Origin: Celoporthe dispersa
Taxonomy: Eukaryota; Ascomycota; Sordariomycetes; Diaporthales; Cryphonectriaceae
Length of the DNA stretch: 64,000 nucleotides
Direction: 5' to 3'
NCBI GenBank assembly: GCA_016584495.1
Contig: WAID01000009.1
Location: forward strand, 310,001-374,000
Every line of letters starts with the position of its first letter. Position 1 is the first letter of the stretch. Below the pieces are notes generated by a model, which saw only the letters and a list, made by a program, of their open reading frames with translations, was not told the origin of the DNA and searched no databases. The position numbers and the translations under genes were made by a program. This document shows, piece after piece, positions 22,662 through 35,124 of the stretch.

Positions 22662-25469
22662 GGCAGCAGCGCGAGGGCAGAGACATGGCTGGGCGCTGCG
22701 GGGACAGAAAAGATGGTACTGCGGAGGTGGAGAGCAGAGAGACAGTGGAAATAGAGAGAAAGGCAGAAACATGAGAAAACAGAGGAATAGACAGAAGTCT
22801 TGAAAGGCCTGCTCAAAACGAAGAAAGTCACGATATAGGAAGCAGTAGACCTACTTTTGAAGTGGTCCTGACATCTTGAAAGAGCTCAATGATTTCAAGA
22901 CGAGATGTAGTTGGGCACTTTCGAGTCAGTGTCAACGAGGTATCGACCTCAGGTTCTATGCAGTGCAGTGGATTAGGGAAGGTAGTCACTCATGGACGAG
23001 GATGGTGGTGAGAGGACGTATTCTCCTAAAATGCAGCCAAGAAGAGAATTCAACTGCAGAAAGTGCTGGCAGCGGAGACTGGTGAATTTGCTTTCGCTGT
23101 GCTGGACAAATCAATAAAAACATAGAACAGCATGCGCTGGGTCAAGAGAGGCCATCACTCTTCTTATACTGTGAAATCCATATATTGCTTTTCGGCGGCT
23201 TGTTGTAACTTCCTATGCGACAGCTAAAAGGAGTGACACTCCCAGCTGCTTGGAAGGGCCTTATGGAGCTGCGTAGACGGTCGGACTCACACAGTTCCAT
23301 TTTTCTGGCATCAGCGAGCTTCCATTAGCGCCATTATTATGGTGAACACCATGATTATGGTAGTATCCTCTAATTCAAAGTACAAAATACTATCTGCTGT
23401 TCAGAAGTAGGCCTTGTAGTGAGTCGATACGTCTACTGGGTGTCATACATTGTACTAATGCAGTAATTCTGTTGCCCCATTCGGGGGGTTTGTGGCACAG
23501 CACCAGCACTGGCGCAGGCAGGGTCATGGGTTCAGCTGCCCATTCTCGGTGACCACTTTGCCGGGCCGCGGCCCCCTCTCGGGTTCTTAAGGTGCCACAC
23601 ATTAAGCTGAAGTGGTGTAGCTTCTCAGGACTACGGAATCATCGTACATCTTACAAGGGGGAAGACTGAACAGAAGACATTGTCCCGTTGGCCTGTTTTG
23701 CTGTACAATGCAGGAGCACCGGATCCGAATCTGTCCATACTCGCCGCTAGTCACTAGATGCCCTGCCTGTGACCCAACGCAGCATGATACTCCTATCATT
23801 TGTCAGTTCAGCATATCGAAGTTCTGTGTAGCCTGTCAAGCCTGGTCCCTTCGCTTCCGCGTGAAACTGGATTTTCTTGAAGCCTAGTCTTTTGGTGGAA
23901 GATCTCACCCTTCTCCCTGTCATGTCATCGCTTCACGCCTCGACATCCGGTCATGAACGAGCGTCTGGTTCTGCTCGTAGAGTTACGTCATCACACATGA
24001 CTTGCATCCCTGGAGGGGACCATCTTGCAGGCATACAGGAGGGCACCTGTATCGTCCCGCTGATACCTTGGGTAAATGGAGGTGACCTGGGACTCGTTAG
24101 GGGGCGCTGGTCTACCGAAGGGGTTCGGTTGACCCGGCGTAAAACCTGGCCTGGGGGTGGCGCCCAGCCGTAGCTCAGTCTGACAAGGTCCCCAAGCAAC
24201 CCCGATCTGACTCCTTGTTGTGAACCGGTATTATCTATTCACAGCACATGGAATCATTTCCCTAATGTAATATGTACTGTCCAGCGTGGCAAGTTCCACA
24301 AGGGTGTTCTGAAGTACAGTCTGGGCCATCTCATACAATTCTGTCAGCCTGAGCCGGTCCCTACCTCAAAATAATTACCAGACAGATACACTCCAACCAA
24401 GGTATAGGCTCAGTGCCTCGATGACACAGTCTCCACTATATATGTCTGTGATAAACAGCGTTTCACACAAGTAAAGCGGAACCAAGTGGCTTGACAAGTG
24501 AATTTGACGGTTTCGAGGTACCTTTCAAACTAAATAAGCAGCCTTTTTGACCAAGCAGCTTGCAAGCGAACACAAGTAAGTTGTCCAAGTTCTATTGTGA
24601 ATCTCTATAGACTCAGTTCTGACTAATCGTGTTGGTGCTATGACGATATCTCATCCCCGTGTCAGGTACCAGCTGGCCCCACACTGGCTGGCATGCGCGG
24701 AGGGACCGACTGGCGTTTCGCATGCTGCAGGGGCCATCTTCCCCCCGGGGTCGTACCCAACCGAGCCTGTGTGGAGGGTCAGCCCTGCCATGAGTATTGG
24801 TTGTAGGTCTTTTGAAGCAATGATACCCACAGCATGCATCCCTGACCCTGCAAGTCTGGCCTGCACAGCACCAGAGGGGTGGATGGAGGAGGGGGGAGCG
24901 GGAAACCCTCAGCGCCCGCGCTACCGACAGCCCCCTGCACTAAATGTAAGGCTCCCTTTCCGCTCGCTACTAATGCACGGCACTGCTTCGTGTGTTTCTC
25001 TTTCCATCATCCCCCGTCCCCCCCGTCTGTTCATTATGGCTGACAGGAGCGCTCTCGAAAGCTAAGCACATCGTACCTTCGTAATTCGGAAAGACTACCA
25101 AGTCAACAAGCAAGTCAAGTGGCATGGGACTACAAGACAAGCAAGCGGGCGAAATCACTAGCAAGTCAAGTGGTAGGCTACCGCTTGCCTTGACTTGATT
25201 TGCGTGGAACGCTGGTGATAACAAGGAAGGCTTTCAATACAACCTTTTTCATCGGTCCTAGGTGCTCAGTGTGCGATTCTCCAGATTGGCGAGAACTGCC
25301 TTGACCCTGTAATCTTGAGTTACAGTAGCTATACTCAGTGCGCTTTCAGTGTAGTCTCTGCTCCAGGAGATTCTCAGAGCTTGGGTGAAAAGGGATTTAA
25401 TGGAAGGGATGCTCCGGTGATGGACCCGTCAGCAATAATCTTGAAAGATTGCAAGGTGTATCAGGTCCT

Positions 25470-25613
25470 AGCGCCCGTTTACTGATAAATCGCAAGCAGC
25501 GAATAATACCCTCCCCCCCCCCCTCCAACCTTCATTGATCCAAGCGCCCGTTTACTGATAAATCGCAAGTAGCGAATATTACCCTCCCCCCCCCTCCAAC
25601 CTTCATTGATCCA
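25470..25613. repeat. 73-bp tandem duplication with C-run length difference
   Basis: Two adjacent copies (25470-25542 and 25543-25613) share GCGCCCGTTTACTGATAAAT, then a CGCAAG(C/T)AGCGAAT block, a long C run and CCAACCTTCATTGATCCA. They differ by about three substitutions and the length of the C run. Confidence 0.92.
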
Positions 25614-25999
25614 TATTTTATCTTGGTTCTCCATACAAATAGAGTGTGATATCGTATCGGATGAAGATCTAAGGGCGCTGAGGCTTTCAGATAGCCAGAT
25701 TTTATGAGTTTCAAAGTACTGTATGCGCGCGAGGTATCGCAGCCGACATTGTGTCCTCCAGCACCAGAATCTCTCCTCGCTATCTAGCCTTATCGCTATA
25801 GCTATAGCGCTCTAGAAGCCTCCAAAATGCAGATGAATGTTGATGCGAGGCTGATTCCCCTCATGGGAAGATATCAGTCTGACTGGGCTAAAGCGCTGCA
25901 CCGAGACGCGGAGAGTATACGAGCCGAAATGGCGAGAGTGGATCTGTAAGCTGCAAGCCCGCCCCGATCGATTCAATGCGCCAGTAGGCCTGCGCAGTC

Positions 26000-26097
26000 G
26001 CTGGTATACAGAAATACTGCGTGCCGGCGACTGCCTGTGGTGGCTGGTGCACAGAGATACACTGTGCAGGCGACTGCGCGTGGTGGCCGGTGCACAG
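26000..26097. repeat. 43-bp imperfect tandem repeat, about 2.3 copies
   Basis: Units of the form GCGACTGC..GTGGTGG.TGGTGCACAG are spaced 43 bases apart (anchors at 26027 and 26070). A more diverged partial unit lies upstream. Confidence 0.75.
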
Positions 26098-26382
26098 GAT
26101 TTTACATAGCTAGAGACCCAAAGACCTACTCAAGAATATATTAAGAATGTAGTAACAGATCAGAAAGCGCGGACATAGTAAATATAAAATCAAGATCCCG
26201 AATGTCTTCTACATAGGATATCATTATACAAAACGTCTTACTCGCTTCGTCGTAATAATCTGCTTTCTTCCCCCAAAAAACCCCTAATGCATGAGTGCGA
26301 TTTAGAAATCGCTAATTACCTACTTAACAGTATATAGACTCACCATTGTTGAATCACGAAAAGTATTTGCCAGCCCCATCCT

Positions 26383-29106
26383 TCACAGCTCTTCATGGAG
26401 ATCATCAGAGTCCTCATCCAGGTTCTCAACATTCATACTCTCCATGTATGCAAAGGTATAGAACTCAGGCTCCTCCTCCTTGGCTCTGAGTGCATACTTT
26501 CGCCACAAGTATCCCAGGTATCCCAGCTGAAACTTGACAAACTTGATCTTGGGCACTGCAAACACCACTATCAGATCCTCCAGACTGAACCCTTTTGTCT
26601 CCTCCACCAACAGGAACACCAGCACAAACGCCACAATGTTGAGTCCTGAGAAGATCACAAGCCCGCCCCAGTGGTTGGCCACAGTGTCGAGTGCGGGGTA
26701 GCACAGGGTGAGGACTCCAGAGAAGAATAGGTTGACTGAAATAGCCACCGCACACCCCTGCCAGGTCTCAGCATCAGTACATCCTACCACTTCCACTACA
26801 CGGCGTGTAAAATATTGACGATGGGAAAGGGACTTACTGCCTCGCGCTGGGCGAGCGGGAAACTCTCGGACGCCAGTGTGAAAGGAATTGGCCCTAAGCT
26901 CGGCGAGTACACGGCCGCGAACACTGTGATCGAACATCAAATCCGTTAATGAAAAGACGCCTTGGAACCATCTATCAAGCTGGGGCTTACAATAAATTAG
27001 TATGACAAGCGCTGTCAGATGAGTTGAACTCCAATTGATAAAGGTCAAGGCCGCAGCTGCTAAGAAAAGGCTCATCAGCGGCAACGTGATAAGCATCAAC
27101 TTCCGCCGGCCCCAAGTATCGATGCGTCTGATCGCCAGCAGCCCGAATAGAAAGTTGATGGCCCCTACAGTTGTTAGATCAGATGGTACGAAAGGGAAGA
27201 GAGAGAGCCAAGGCTCAGGTTCATATACCGAATCCAGCGCTGAGGCCCATGGCGACTTCGTAACCATTCTGGCGAGTAGGCTGTGTGTTGCTCCTGCTCA
27301 CAAAGAAGGTATCTTCAAGTATGTCAGTTGGATATCCATCTGACTATCCCTGGTAGCCAAGATGCTCACTAGAGTAGAATGCGAAAACGTTGACTATTAT
27401 CGCCAAGTTAGCTTTTGCCCGTATATCATCTAGTCGATGTGCCAAGAACTACCTACTGCCACACAATTGTTGTGCCAGAGCTACTACGCAGGTGCTGAGC
27501 ACAGCGTTTTGTAGCTTTCCAACGGTGAACAAGAAACGATATTGTCGGAGTGAATGGTAGAAACCCGACTTCAGATTACTCGCATAAGTGAGGCCAGGTT
27601 TCGCAGCTGTGGGCTGGTCGTCCCGCGCACTGAAAGCAAACGTCCCGCCGTTCTCCATGTCACGACCAGTCCTCGTGTTGGTGCGCTCACGCAACTCGAT
27701 CTCATGCGCAGGCGGGCTGAACTGATACTCGTCCAACTCCACAGACTTGTGGATCAGGTAGAGGTCTCTCAGGGCTTGTAGCTGTCGGGATACCGTCTTG
27801 TGAGCTCCTGGCATGGGAGGGTAGTTATCTAATTCGCAGTTGTACTCACCTGCGTCTGTCTAGAGCTCAGCAAGATCTCGTATGCGCGAAGAACGTTGAA
27901 GCGCGGCGTGTTTGGCAGCATGTAGTACCGAGGGCTCTCTATGCACCAGCACAGCGCAATCAGGAGAATCACGGACGGCACAAATGGTGCTCCAAGTATC
28001 TGTCTCAGGGCGTTCCTCTGGTTCTCTACCGGCGCGCTCGCACCTAGTGCGTCACACCATTTGGCAATTGCCAGGTTGAACACGGAACCAATTGCGATGC
28101 CAAAAGCAACCCTAAAGCTGCCATCAGTCCTCGGAAACACTACGAGAAGCGAGAGACCAATGACTTGTGTTCTCACCATAGTTGCCACATGAGAGTGGAT
28201 GAGCCCCGCCACTGAGTAGAGGCGATTTCACTTGCGAGGATGGGTGTACTGACTGCTTTAATTCCCATGGCTTATCATCAGAGTCAGCCAGGGATTCTAT
28301 TTCCATAATCTCAGACTAACAGCGCCAACTCACCGAAACCGTTGACAATCCTGACACACAAGAGCTGCCACCAAGTAGTTGTCCACGCCGAACCTAGTGA
28401 GCTCGCGAGGATCAATGATGCCGCGACGGTGATGGCTCCTCTCCTGCCGATCCAGTAGTTGAACAAGAGAGCAGACGGAGTGCCAATGATGGCTGCCGCG
28501 AAGAAAGGCATGGCGTTCATGGCACCCAGTTTCCATTGCTGCAGGGGGCTGAGCGTCCCAACGTGGAGCCAACGCTGCAGATCAGTAGTGTCCCCAGACA
28601 GCAGCAGCTTTGCATATAATGTCGAGGAGTTGATGGATGCCTGGACGTGGCCCTGCAGAAAAGCAGCACACCCGACCGTGAGGACGACGGGGAATATGTG
28701 GCGAAATTGACCACGTAGATTCTCCTGCTCTGAGACGAGGCCTCGTTTCTCCTCCACGTTCAGCGCCACGAGCAGGTTGGTCTCTGTTGCCATATTCTTT
28801 GCGACCTCGTCGTAGGTTCGGATGTTCTTTGCTACCCGAGCTGCCCGGAGGACATCTTCGTACTCAACGCCTGGGAGGTTCCTCGAAAATTCCCTGACGT
28901 CCTTTTGTAGTTCCTTGTCACTGAGGTGAGCTAGAGACATTACGTATCAGCGGCACTGAGCAATCAAGGCTCGTAAGATATTGACTAGAGTCGAGCATGG
29001 GTAGAAATAACCTACCTAGAGGCCCTTCTATGATCGCTCGATCATTGAAATTGCGTTGTGCCAGATAGGCCTCGCGCCTTCGGAGTCGTGATGAAGTCTC
29101 AGCCAT
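26383..29106 (-). CDS. MFS sugar/polyol:H+ symporter (SP family), ten exons
   Basis: Exons 29106-29016, 28930-28334, 28270-28177, 28111-27850, 27796-27457, 27393-27370, 27312-27229, 27164-26991, 26923-26838 and 26757-26383 sum to 2127 nt (708 residues), with every phase matching. Twelve helices are expected. SP-family signatures are NYWIGRRGAI, ESPRYYML, QQLCGINVFAFYSNTFF (formed across two introns by a 24-nt exon), DTWGRRKLMLITLP, PFTLASESFPLAQREAG and VEETKGFSLEDL. About 130 N-terminal residues before helix 1 (LSDKELQKDVREF, then helical) mark a fungal subgroup annotated as sugar or polyol transporters. The substrate cannot be told from sequence. No metabolic gene sits next to it. Confidence 0.88.
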
Positions 29107-30673
29107 TAGGTATGCAGGCTAAGAGACGAAATTAAACAATGCTCGAAGATTCTGATGTTAACAAGAACATGTAATGTTTACTGGAAAGAAGGAAGTGCCG
29201 GCGTATCATGCTCTAAAGTGATCCAAGGAAGCGTGGGCATGGGCTGTAGGAAATTGAAATGTTCTGGGTTTGTGGCGGGAGAATGTTAGATCGGGCCAGG
29301 GCCGTTATTCTGTAATATGCCGCAGCCGCCCGAAGGATCTATGAATTATTTACGGTTAGGCATTTTGGTTCCGAAGGTGTGTGCGTGTGTGTGTGTGTGT
29401 GCGTGTAGACTCACAGCCTCAGCGTTTTCGTTCAAGGCCGGTGGCATGCTTTTTGGTAACACTGCAGGAGACGGATGTCTTAACACGGGCTAAGTGCCCA
29501 ATGGTTAAGCGAGCAGCCGCAATTGTACGCTCGTGATGAAGGATTATAGTAAGACGCCACGTTCTCAATCCCAAGCCTCAGACGCTGGACTGAAAACGGT
29601 GGAGTCGAGTTGGAAACTTAACAAGCAGGCTGCATTTGCTGAAGAAAACTATATGATGAATCGAAATCGCTGGAAATGAATGGATGGTCCGCCTCAAAAT
29701 GTCGGGCCCTCGGAAAGTCCTAGACTGAGAGCCTCATCGGACTCGAGACTACACATGGGATCACTCAGCCACCAGGAGACATGCATCACAACACGCATGA
29801 CCCTAGGCTTCTTCTGCTGTTTAAAGCGTGTGTGGCTGCCTTGGCTGCCTAGGATGTACTCTATTCACTGCCCCAGCCCCTGACACAACTTGCATGAACC
29901 CCAGATAGTATGGTGTGAACCCCGCTCAGAAGGTAGATCACAGCCCTATTCGCCACCAATTGCAGGAGGAAATTGTAATGGAGCGATGTCTTGATGTCTC
30001 AAAGACGGCATGCCACCATGGGGAGAGCAAAAGAATGGAATGGAACTGTACTGTGATTACGGCAGGTTATCCCAACTAGAAATTACTGACCGGCATTATT
30101 AGTTGACCGCTCTTACACAGACAGAGCCTCTGCTTCAGCATATGCGCAAGCTGAGGTTGGCTGCTTCATCGACCGAAGGCTGTCGACAACCTTGCTACAA
30201 GGGGTCCTGGTATGCTTATGGGTCGTGTGACACCTCTCCTCAGCTTTTATTGCCTTCGCCACGCGCCCTTCTTTTCAACCGGTTCCCAGGACCGAAAAGG
30301 AGCCTGACGTGAGCTCTGCCACGTAAACGTTATGAAGACATAAGCCAAAACACCGCATTCCTTCTATTGTCTGCTACCAGGAAGCCACTGTGTCCTAGGC
30401 GTACATGATCGTCCTAAACACCGAGGCCCCCTCCATCTTTAGGACCCGCAGTCCTTCTGCCAAACAAGATCTGCTCGTACATCATCTCCGCAAGTCCCTG
30501 ATGGCTCGTCTTGATGAGACTCTGCCCTCTTTCGAAATCCCTTGAGCCTTTGCACAAGCGCATGCACAGCGCGAGGAGGTCTGCTATCGTCGTTTCAAGA
30601 AGCTGTAATACAGATACAGAGCAAGCATGACGTCCATTGCATCCGGCCTCGCTCGCCAGTCCAGTCTACCAAG
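29107..30673. other. Divergent intergenic region, 1.6 kb
   Basis: It lies between the transporter and the STAND-N/ankyrin gene. It contains a (GT)n microsatellite and no supported gene. Confidence 0.5.
29378..29406. repeat. (GT)n microsatellite with GC interruptions
   Basis: GTGTGTGC(GT)9GCGTGT lies about 270 bases upstream of the transporter ATG. Confidence 0.9.
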
Positions 30674-33004
30674 ATGGCCACCCCTGTGGACGCGTTTGGT
30701 ATCGCAGTAAACGTCATACAGCTCGCCGGGGCCCTGTGCCAGGGGTTGAAGCTGTTGAAAGATTCAGTCAGGGCGGTTAAGGATGCGCGTTCAACCATCA
30801 GCCATCTCGAAGACAAAATCAGTCGAATACAAACCTACTTCCAGTCTATTGAACATTACCTCAAATGGCGACCGATGACCGTGCCCAACGAAAGCGAACT
30901 CCACGACCTCATCCAGAAACTTACAAAGAGCTGCTATGCTACCCTGAATGCTCTATCCGCACACCTGCCTAAGCCGAAGGGCTCAGCTCGGAAGATAGTG
31001 TTGGCATTCAATCTCTGGATCGAGGACCAGGGCATCAAGCAGAAGATTCACCTCATCGAGGGACACATACAAGACTTGTCTTTGCTTCTGCAGGCTCTAA
31101 ATCTGTAGGTGAATGACGACCCTGTAATTAGAGATGTCATCCAGCTAACAGCGTCCTTTTCTGTTGCAAGATACAAGGTAGACCACGTCGCATTGAAAAT
31201 CACCCAGGTCGACTCAACCATACGTGAAATCGCATCTGCAGTCAACGCTTCTGCGAGACTTCAACCCCTGAGTCCGACCACGTATCAATCCGAAGATGAC
31301 CTGGAGGCTTTCGAGGTTAAGAAAGAGGTTGCAGCTTTCGCCAACAGTGCGGCTACCTTCGTGGTTCTCCAAGAATCACCGACCACAACGAGGCCACCAT
31401 CGATATCGGGACCTCCCCACCCGACGGATTCATTTTCTTCCGAGCCTGTGACGCTGAGAGGAGATCAACTGGAGTGCGAATGGGATGCGAATCGAGTCGA
31501 TTTCGACCGCCTCAAGAGCTATGGCCTGTATGAAAGTGCAGTGGACATCCAACATCGGGCGATGGTCATCCGAGAGCATTTGGCCGTGGACCGCGACGCC
31601 TGGAAACAAAGCGACGAGTACTGTGACATGCGCGAACAGCTAGCAGATGTCCTGATCCAGTGCGATACGAAAGACTCCAAGGCCGAAGCGCTTGCGATAT
31701 TGCAGAGCCTGGCTAGTTCTTTGTCTCCAAGGCAGCAGCAGCATTCGATATTGCCAGACTCGCCCTCGGGTCCACTATCCCCGACCCGCCCTACGCAACA
31801 GGAATTGCGCATCCAGAGCAAGCTGGGACGGCTGTACAAGGAGAGAGGTCAGCTGGATACAGCATTGAAGAGCCTGAGCGAGGTCTTCACTGCCTATACC
31901 GACGACGAGCCCAGAGACATCAGCAAGATTACTGAAGTTGGTGAACACCTCTTGGAACTCTACACGTCGCGAATAGAACACGGCGATACGCGTCAGCGAG
32001 CAGTGTCCATCTCTCAGCGCAAAGGCTTCATGAAGGAGCTCGAGAGAGCCATCGGCCAGCCCTACCAGCCAAAAGCAACATGTGCCCAAGCTGTGCGGTG
32101 GTGTGAGGAAAACTGCATCCCACTTGCTGACTCGAGTCAGGATTGCCGCTTCGACATCATGGACGAGGACGGCAAGTCTTCGCCTCTACACAGGGCAGCC
32201 GAGATTTGCCACGACGAGACTGTGCTCCAGCAGATGATTGAGAACTCAGACACCCTCGAGAACACAAACGAAGATCACGAAACCCCACTGCTCCTTGCCA
32301 TAGAGTCATCAAACCTGCCAGCCGTCAAGGTTTTCTTGCAGAACAGAGCCAGTGTCAAGGCCTGCGACCACGAGGGCCAGATGCCCCTCCATAAAAGCCA
32401 GGATCCAGCGGTGACGAAGCTACTTCTTGGAGACCGACTCCGTCGATCCAGTGCGACAACACTCGGCTCCTTCAGCACAAGGTACTCCACGGATTGGGAT
32501 CTAGACATCAACGCGCAGGATACCTACAAGAGGACAGCGCTCTATACAGCCTGCCACGCCGGACAGGAGAGAATTGTCAAGCTTCTGCTCTCGGCGCAGG
32601 CTGATCCAAACGTTCTTCGATATAGCCAGAGTCCACTGGCTGCAGCGATCGAATCAAAAGCCGACCGGTACTCGGGTACGCACGGTCGCCAGAGAAGAAT
32701 ATCTATCGTGGCAGCTCTTGTACAAGCAGATGCAGACCCGGAGACGGGGAAGGAGGTTTTGCGGAGTCGTAAAAATCGTAAGCTCCCGGAGGATGGAATA
32801 CTGCTCAAGGCTCTAGAAGGTCGGACTGAGGATTCTTCTCTGCTCTCGCCCAGTATTAAATTTTTCGAAGCTGGTGAATCCTCTTCCAGCAGGGGCAGCG
32901 ATGATCGTTCATCAACGTCACTTATGTCGCTGGAGCCGCTGTCTTTTGCGTCAATGGGTCTGGATGACTTCCCTCCTATGGAGTTTTCGAGGTCCGAAAG
33001 TTGA
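30674..33004 (+). CDS. STAND-type N-terminal domain / TPR-like / ankyrin protein without an NTPase domain
   Basis: Exons 30674-31104 and 31171-33004 give 754 residues. The 66-nt intron (GTAGGT, AGCTAACAG branch, AAG acceptor) removes an in-frame TAG and restores an amphipathic helix. Residues 1 to about 215 resemble the fungal N-terminal helical domain of STAND and NACHT proteins (DAFGIAVNVIQLAGALCQGL). Residues about 256-384 are TPR-like (GLYESAVDIQHRAMVIREHL, LGRLYKERGQLDTALKSLSE). Residues about 477-665 are ankyrin-like (SSPLHRAAE, TPLLLAIESSNLPAVKVFL, RTALYTACHAGQERIVKLLL). No P-loop NACHT or NB-ARC is present between them. Such architectures are linked to fungal self/non-self signalling, but a function here is inference. 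Confidence 0.82.
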
Positions 33005-33965
33005 TTTTTATGATTATTAGTACTTGTTTGATGACGAGAACGCCAGGGATTGAAGTTATGTCAGCGGTGAGCTATGCTGTTATTGTTATATTCGGGTTGA
33101 AGAGAGGGGGGAGGGCGCGCGGAGAAACGGAACGATCGTCTTAGCCATTATGAACGTACAGCGTAAATACGACACCAGAGAGTATTTCTCGATTAACATT
33201 GTCATAAAAGTGGATGAAGACATGCTAGTAGCTTACCTGTAGACACAATATTTCTCATAAAACTGCAAAATGACTCGAGGCATCATACCTCAAGCCCCTG
33301 CCCCCCTTGCCTGACAGCCAGTTCTAGCAACAACATATATACTTAGACAAAGATGACTTCTTAGTATTGTGAAAAGCCTGGTTTGGTTTGTTATGATAGC
33401 TGGCCATAACACTCCGTGGTAAGTGTGGTGTCTAAATCATAAAAGAAGCTCTATATCTAAGTACTAAAGTAATTATGTGGAGGATTGAATGCTATATTAT
33501 GACGCAACTAGTGCTGCGAGCTTATATTCTCGGCAAACAACACACATGATATTATGTATTTTTCTTTCCCCTTTCCTGTCCTTTTTTTTTCCCCTTTCTT
33601 TCTGGTTTTTTCATACTTTAATTTCTAAGTAGCCGTACAATTTACGGTTCTTGTGAACTGCGAACTCCCCGTATTAAGTGTTTGCAGAGCACGCAGAGGC
33701 TATATAAATTCCATTCGCTGACATTGTGGCAAAGTCTGTCTGAGGCTACGGGCATATTTATTCCACAAAGTCCGACCTTCTTAACCCCGATCCGTTGCTC
33801 TGCGGCACAGTGCCTTTTATGTTTTCCACTGCTTTTTATTTGCTGGTTCTTCTCAAACTGTCGACAAAACGGTCACCAGTGTTGTCTCACTGACTGCACC
33901 GTATACTTTTCCAGAAAAATCACCACACCTCCAGTCAGACAGTCTCCACCAGCTAATCAAATAAG
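33005..33965. other. AT-rich intergenic region, about 0.96 kb
   Basis: AT-rich with pyrimidine runs around 33570-33620. The ORF at 33682-33969 has no family signature and overlaps the expected promoter of the dienelactone hydrolase gene, so it is not called. Confidence 0.45.
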
Positions 33966-35124
33966 ATGAGCACTCAGCCTTGTTGCTTGCAAGGCTTTAA
34001 GTGGGATGGAGAACCATGCGGCACTGTCGGTACCCTGGCCGATCACAAGACATACATCACTGGCACCAGTGGTGCAGCTGCAGTCCTGATCATCCATGAT
34101 CTTTTCGGTGTGAGTAGCTCTAGCGAACCTGCGCTCTCCCTTCATCACTCGCACACCTGAGCGCCCGGCTTTAGAATACCTCGCAAGCATCTTGACCCAT
34201 CGCCAATATTTATTCCTTTCCATGTTAGGGTCCTTACCCACAGACCAGACTTTATGGATCATATCATCACTGGTGTGGGCTAACTTCCTCATCCGCCAGT
34301 GGGAGTTTGGGAACACGCGCCTCCTTGCAGACCATTATGCAGTGGAAGCCGGAGCGACGGTCTATGTGCCTGACTTTTTCGGCGGCGAGACCCTACCTAT
34401 CGAACCGATGTTGAAAGACGAGTGGCACAAGGTTGACGTGGCCGGGTTCATGCAGAAGAATGGACGGGAGGCTAGAGAGCCGGGGGTATTCGCCTGCGCG
34501 AGGGCACTGAGAGATAAGTAAGCTGTTCCCGGAAGGTGAGGAAGCAGTCTCTTGTCCTTGTAGAAGAGCCCTCGCTCCCAACTGATTACTTGATACTGAC
34601 CAACCGCCTCCCAGATGTGAGTGACTCCCCGACATGTGGCTGCGCGCCGTGGTCTACATGAGACCTAATAAATACCATCGTCGCACCTCGCGCTCGAAAT
34701 GTCCTCGCGAAGCTGACCCAGTGTGATCCCCACAGACAAACACGTGGGGGCCGTGGGTTTCTGCTACGGCGGATGGGCCGCCTTTCGCCTCGGGTCCCGC
34801 GATCATCAGCAGTCACCTCTGGTCGACTGTATCTCTGTCGGCCATCCCTCGCTCATCACAAGAGGAGACATCGAGCAGGTCGCCGTCCCGTTGCAGGTCC
34901 TCGCACCGGAGCACGACCCCGCGTATACGACGGAGTTGAAGGTGTACACCTTCGAGACGGTGACGAGGCTCGGGATCCCGTTCGTTTACCGTCATTTTCC
35001 AGGGGTTGAGCACGGTTGTCTTGCGCGTGGCGATGCGAACAAACCTCATGAGCGGGAGGCCATGGTCAAGGGAAAGGATGCTATTGTTGGTTGGCTAAAG
35101 GAATACTTGCACGGAAGTACTTAA
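33966..35124 (+). CDS. Dienelactone hydrolase family protein
   Basis: Alpha/beta hydrolase of the DLH family, about 250 residues. Exon 1 (33966-34109) ends HDLFG, exon 2 (34300-34517) starts WEFGNTRLLADHYA, and the last exon ends at TAA 35124. The active site fits DLH: the cysteine nucleophile in GAVGFCYGGWA, the aspartate region in VLAPEHDPAYT, and the histidine in GVEHGCLARG. DLH enzymes open lactones such as dienelactone in aromatic breakdown, but most fungal members have unknown substrates. The junction between 34517 and 34736 is unclear. A single 204-nt intron ending at 34721 keeps phase (254 residues). Alternatively a 2-nt exon (34615-34616) flanked by canonical sites gives 250 residues and a more typical sequence. 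Confidence 0.83.

Larger units (their letters stand above)
22662..26382. other. Gene-poor region, 3.7 kb
   Basis: No protein family was recognised on either strand. It contains a 73-bp tandem duplication (25470-25613), a 43-bp imperfect tandem repeat (26000-26097), a 16-bp perfect palindrome (25794-25809) and an imperfect hairpin at about 25160-25200. The longest ORF (24640-25065) is GC-rich and has no recognisable domain. I found no transposase-like sequence. Confidence 0.5.

Noticed and set aside
22369..22831. Long ORFs encoding RGREEERK or LPLFLSSS repeats
   Set aside because: They are translations of the 8-bp minisatellite, open in several frames on both strands at once, with no start context or flanking coding signal.
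24165..24240. tRNA-like start GCCGTAGCTCAGTCTG
   Set aside because: A D-arm-like string is present, but no matching acceptor stem, anticodon stem or GTTCGAATC-type T arm follows.
24640..25065. 141-codon ORF in the gene-poor block
   Set aside because: No family, no splice evidence and composition unlike the confirmed exons; treated as chance in GC-richer DNA.
29488..29580. tRNA-like stretch with AATGGTTAAG and GTTCTCAATCC
   Set aside because: The two boxes resemble internal promoter elements, but I could not fold a cloverleaf with paired stems.
33682..33969. 95-codon ORF before the dienelactone hydrolase gene
   Set aside because: It overlaps the start region of a well supported gene in another frame and has no family signature.
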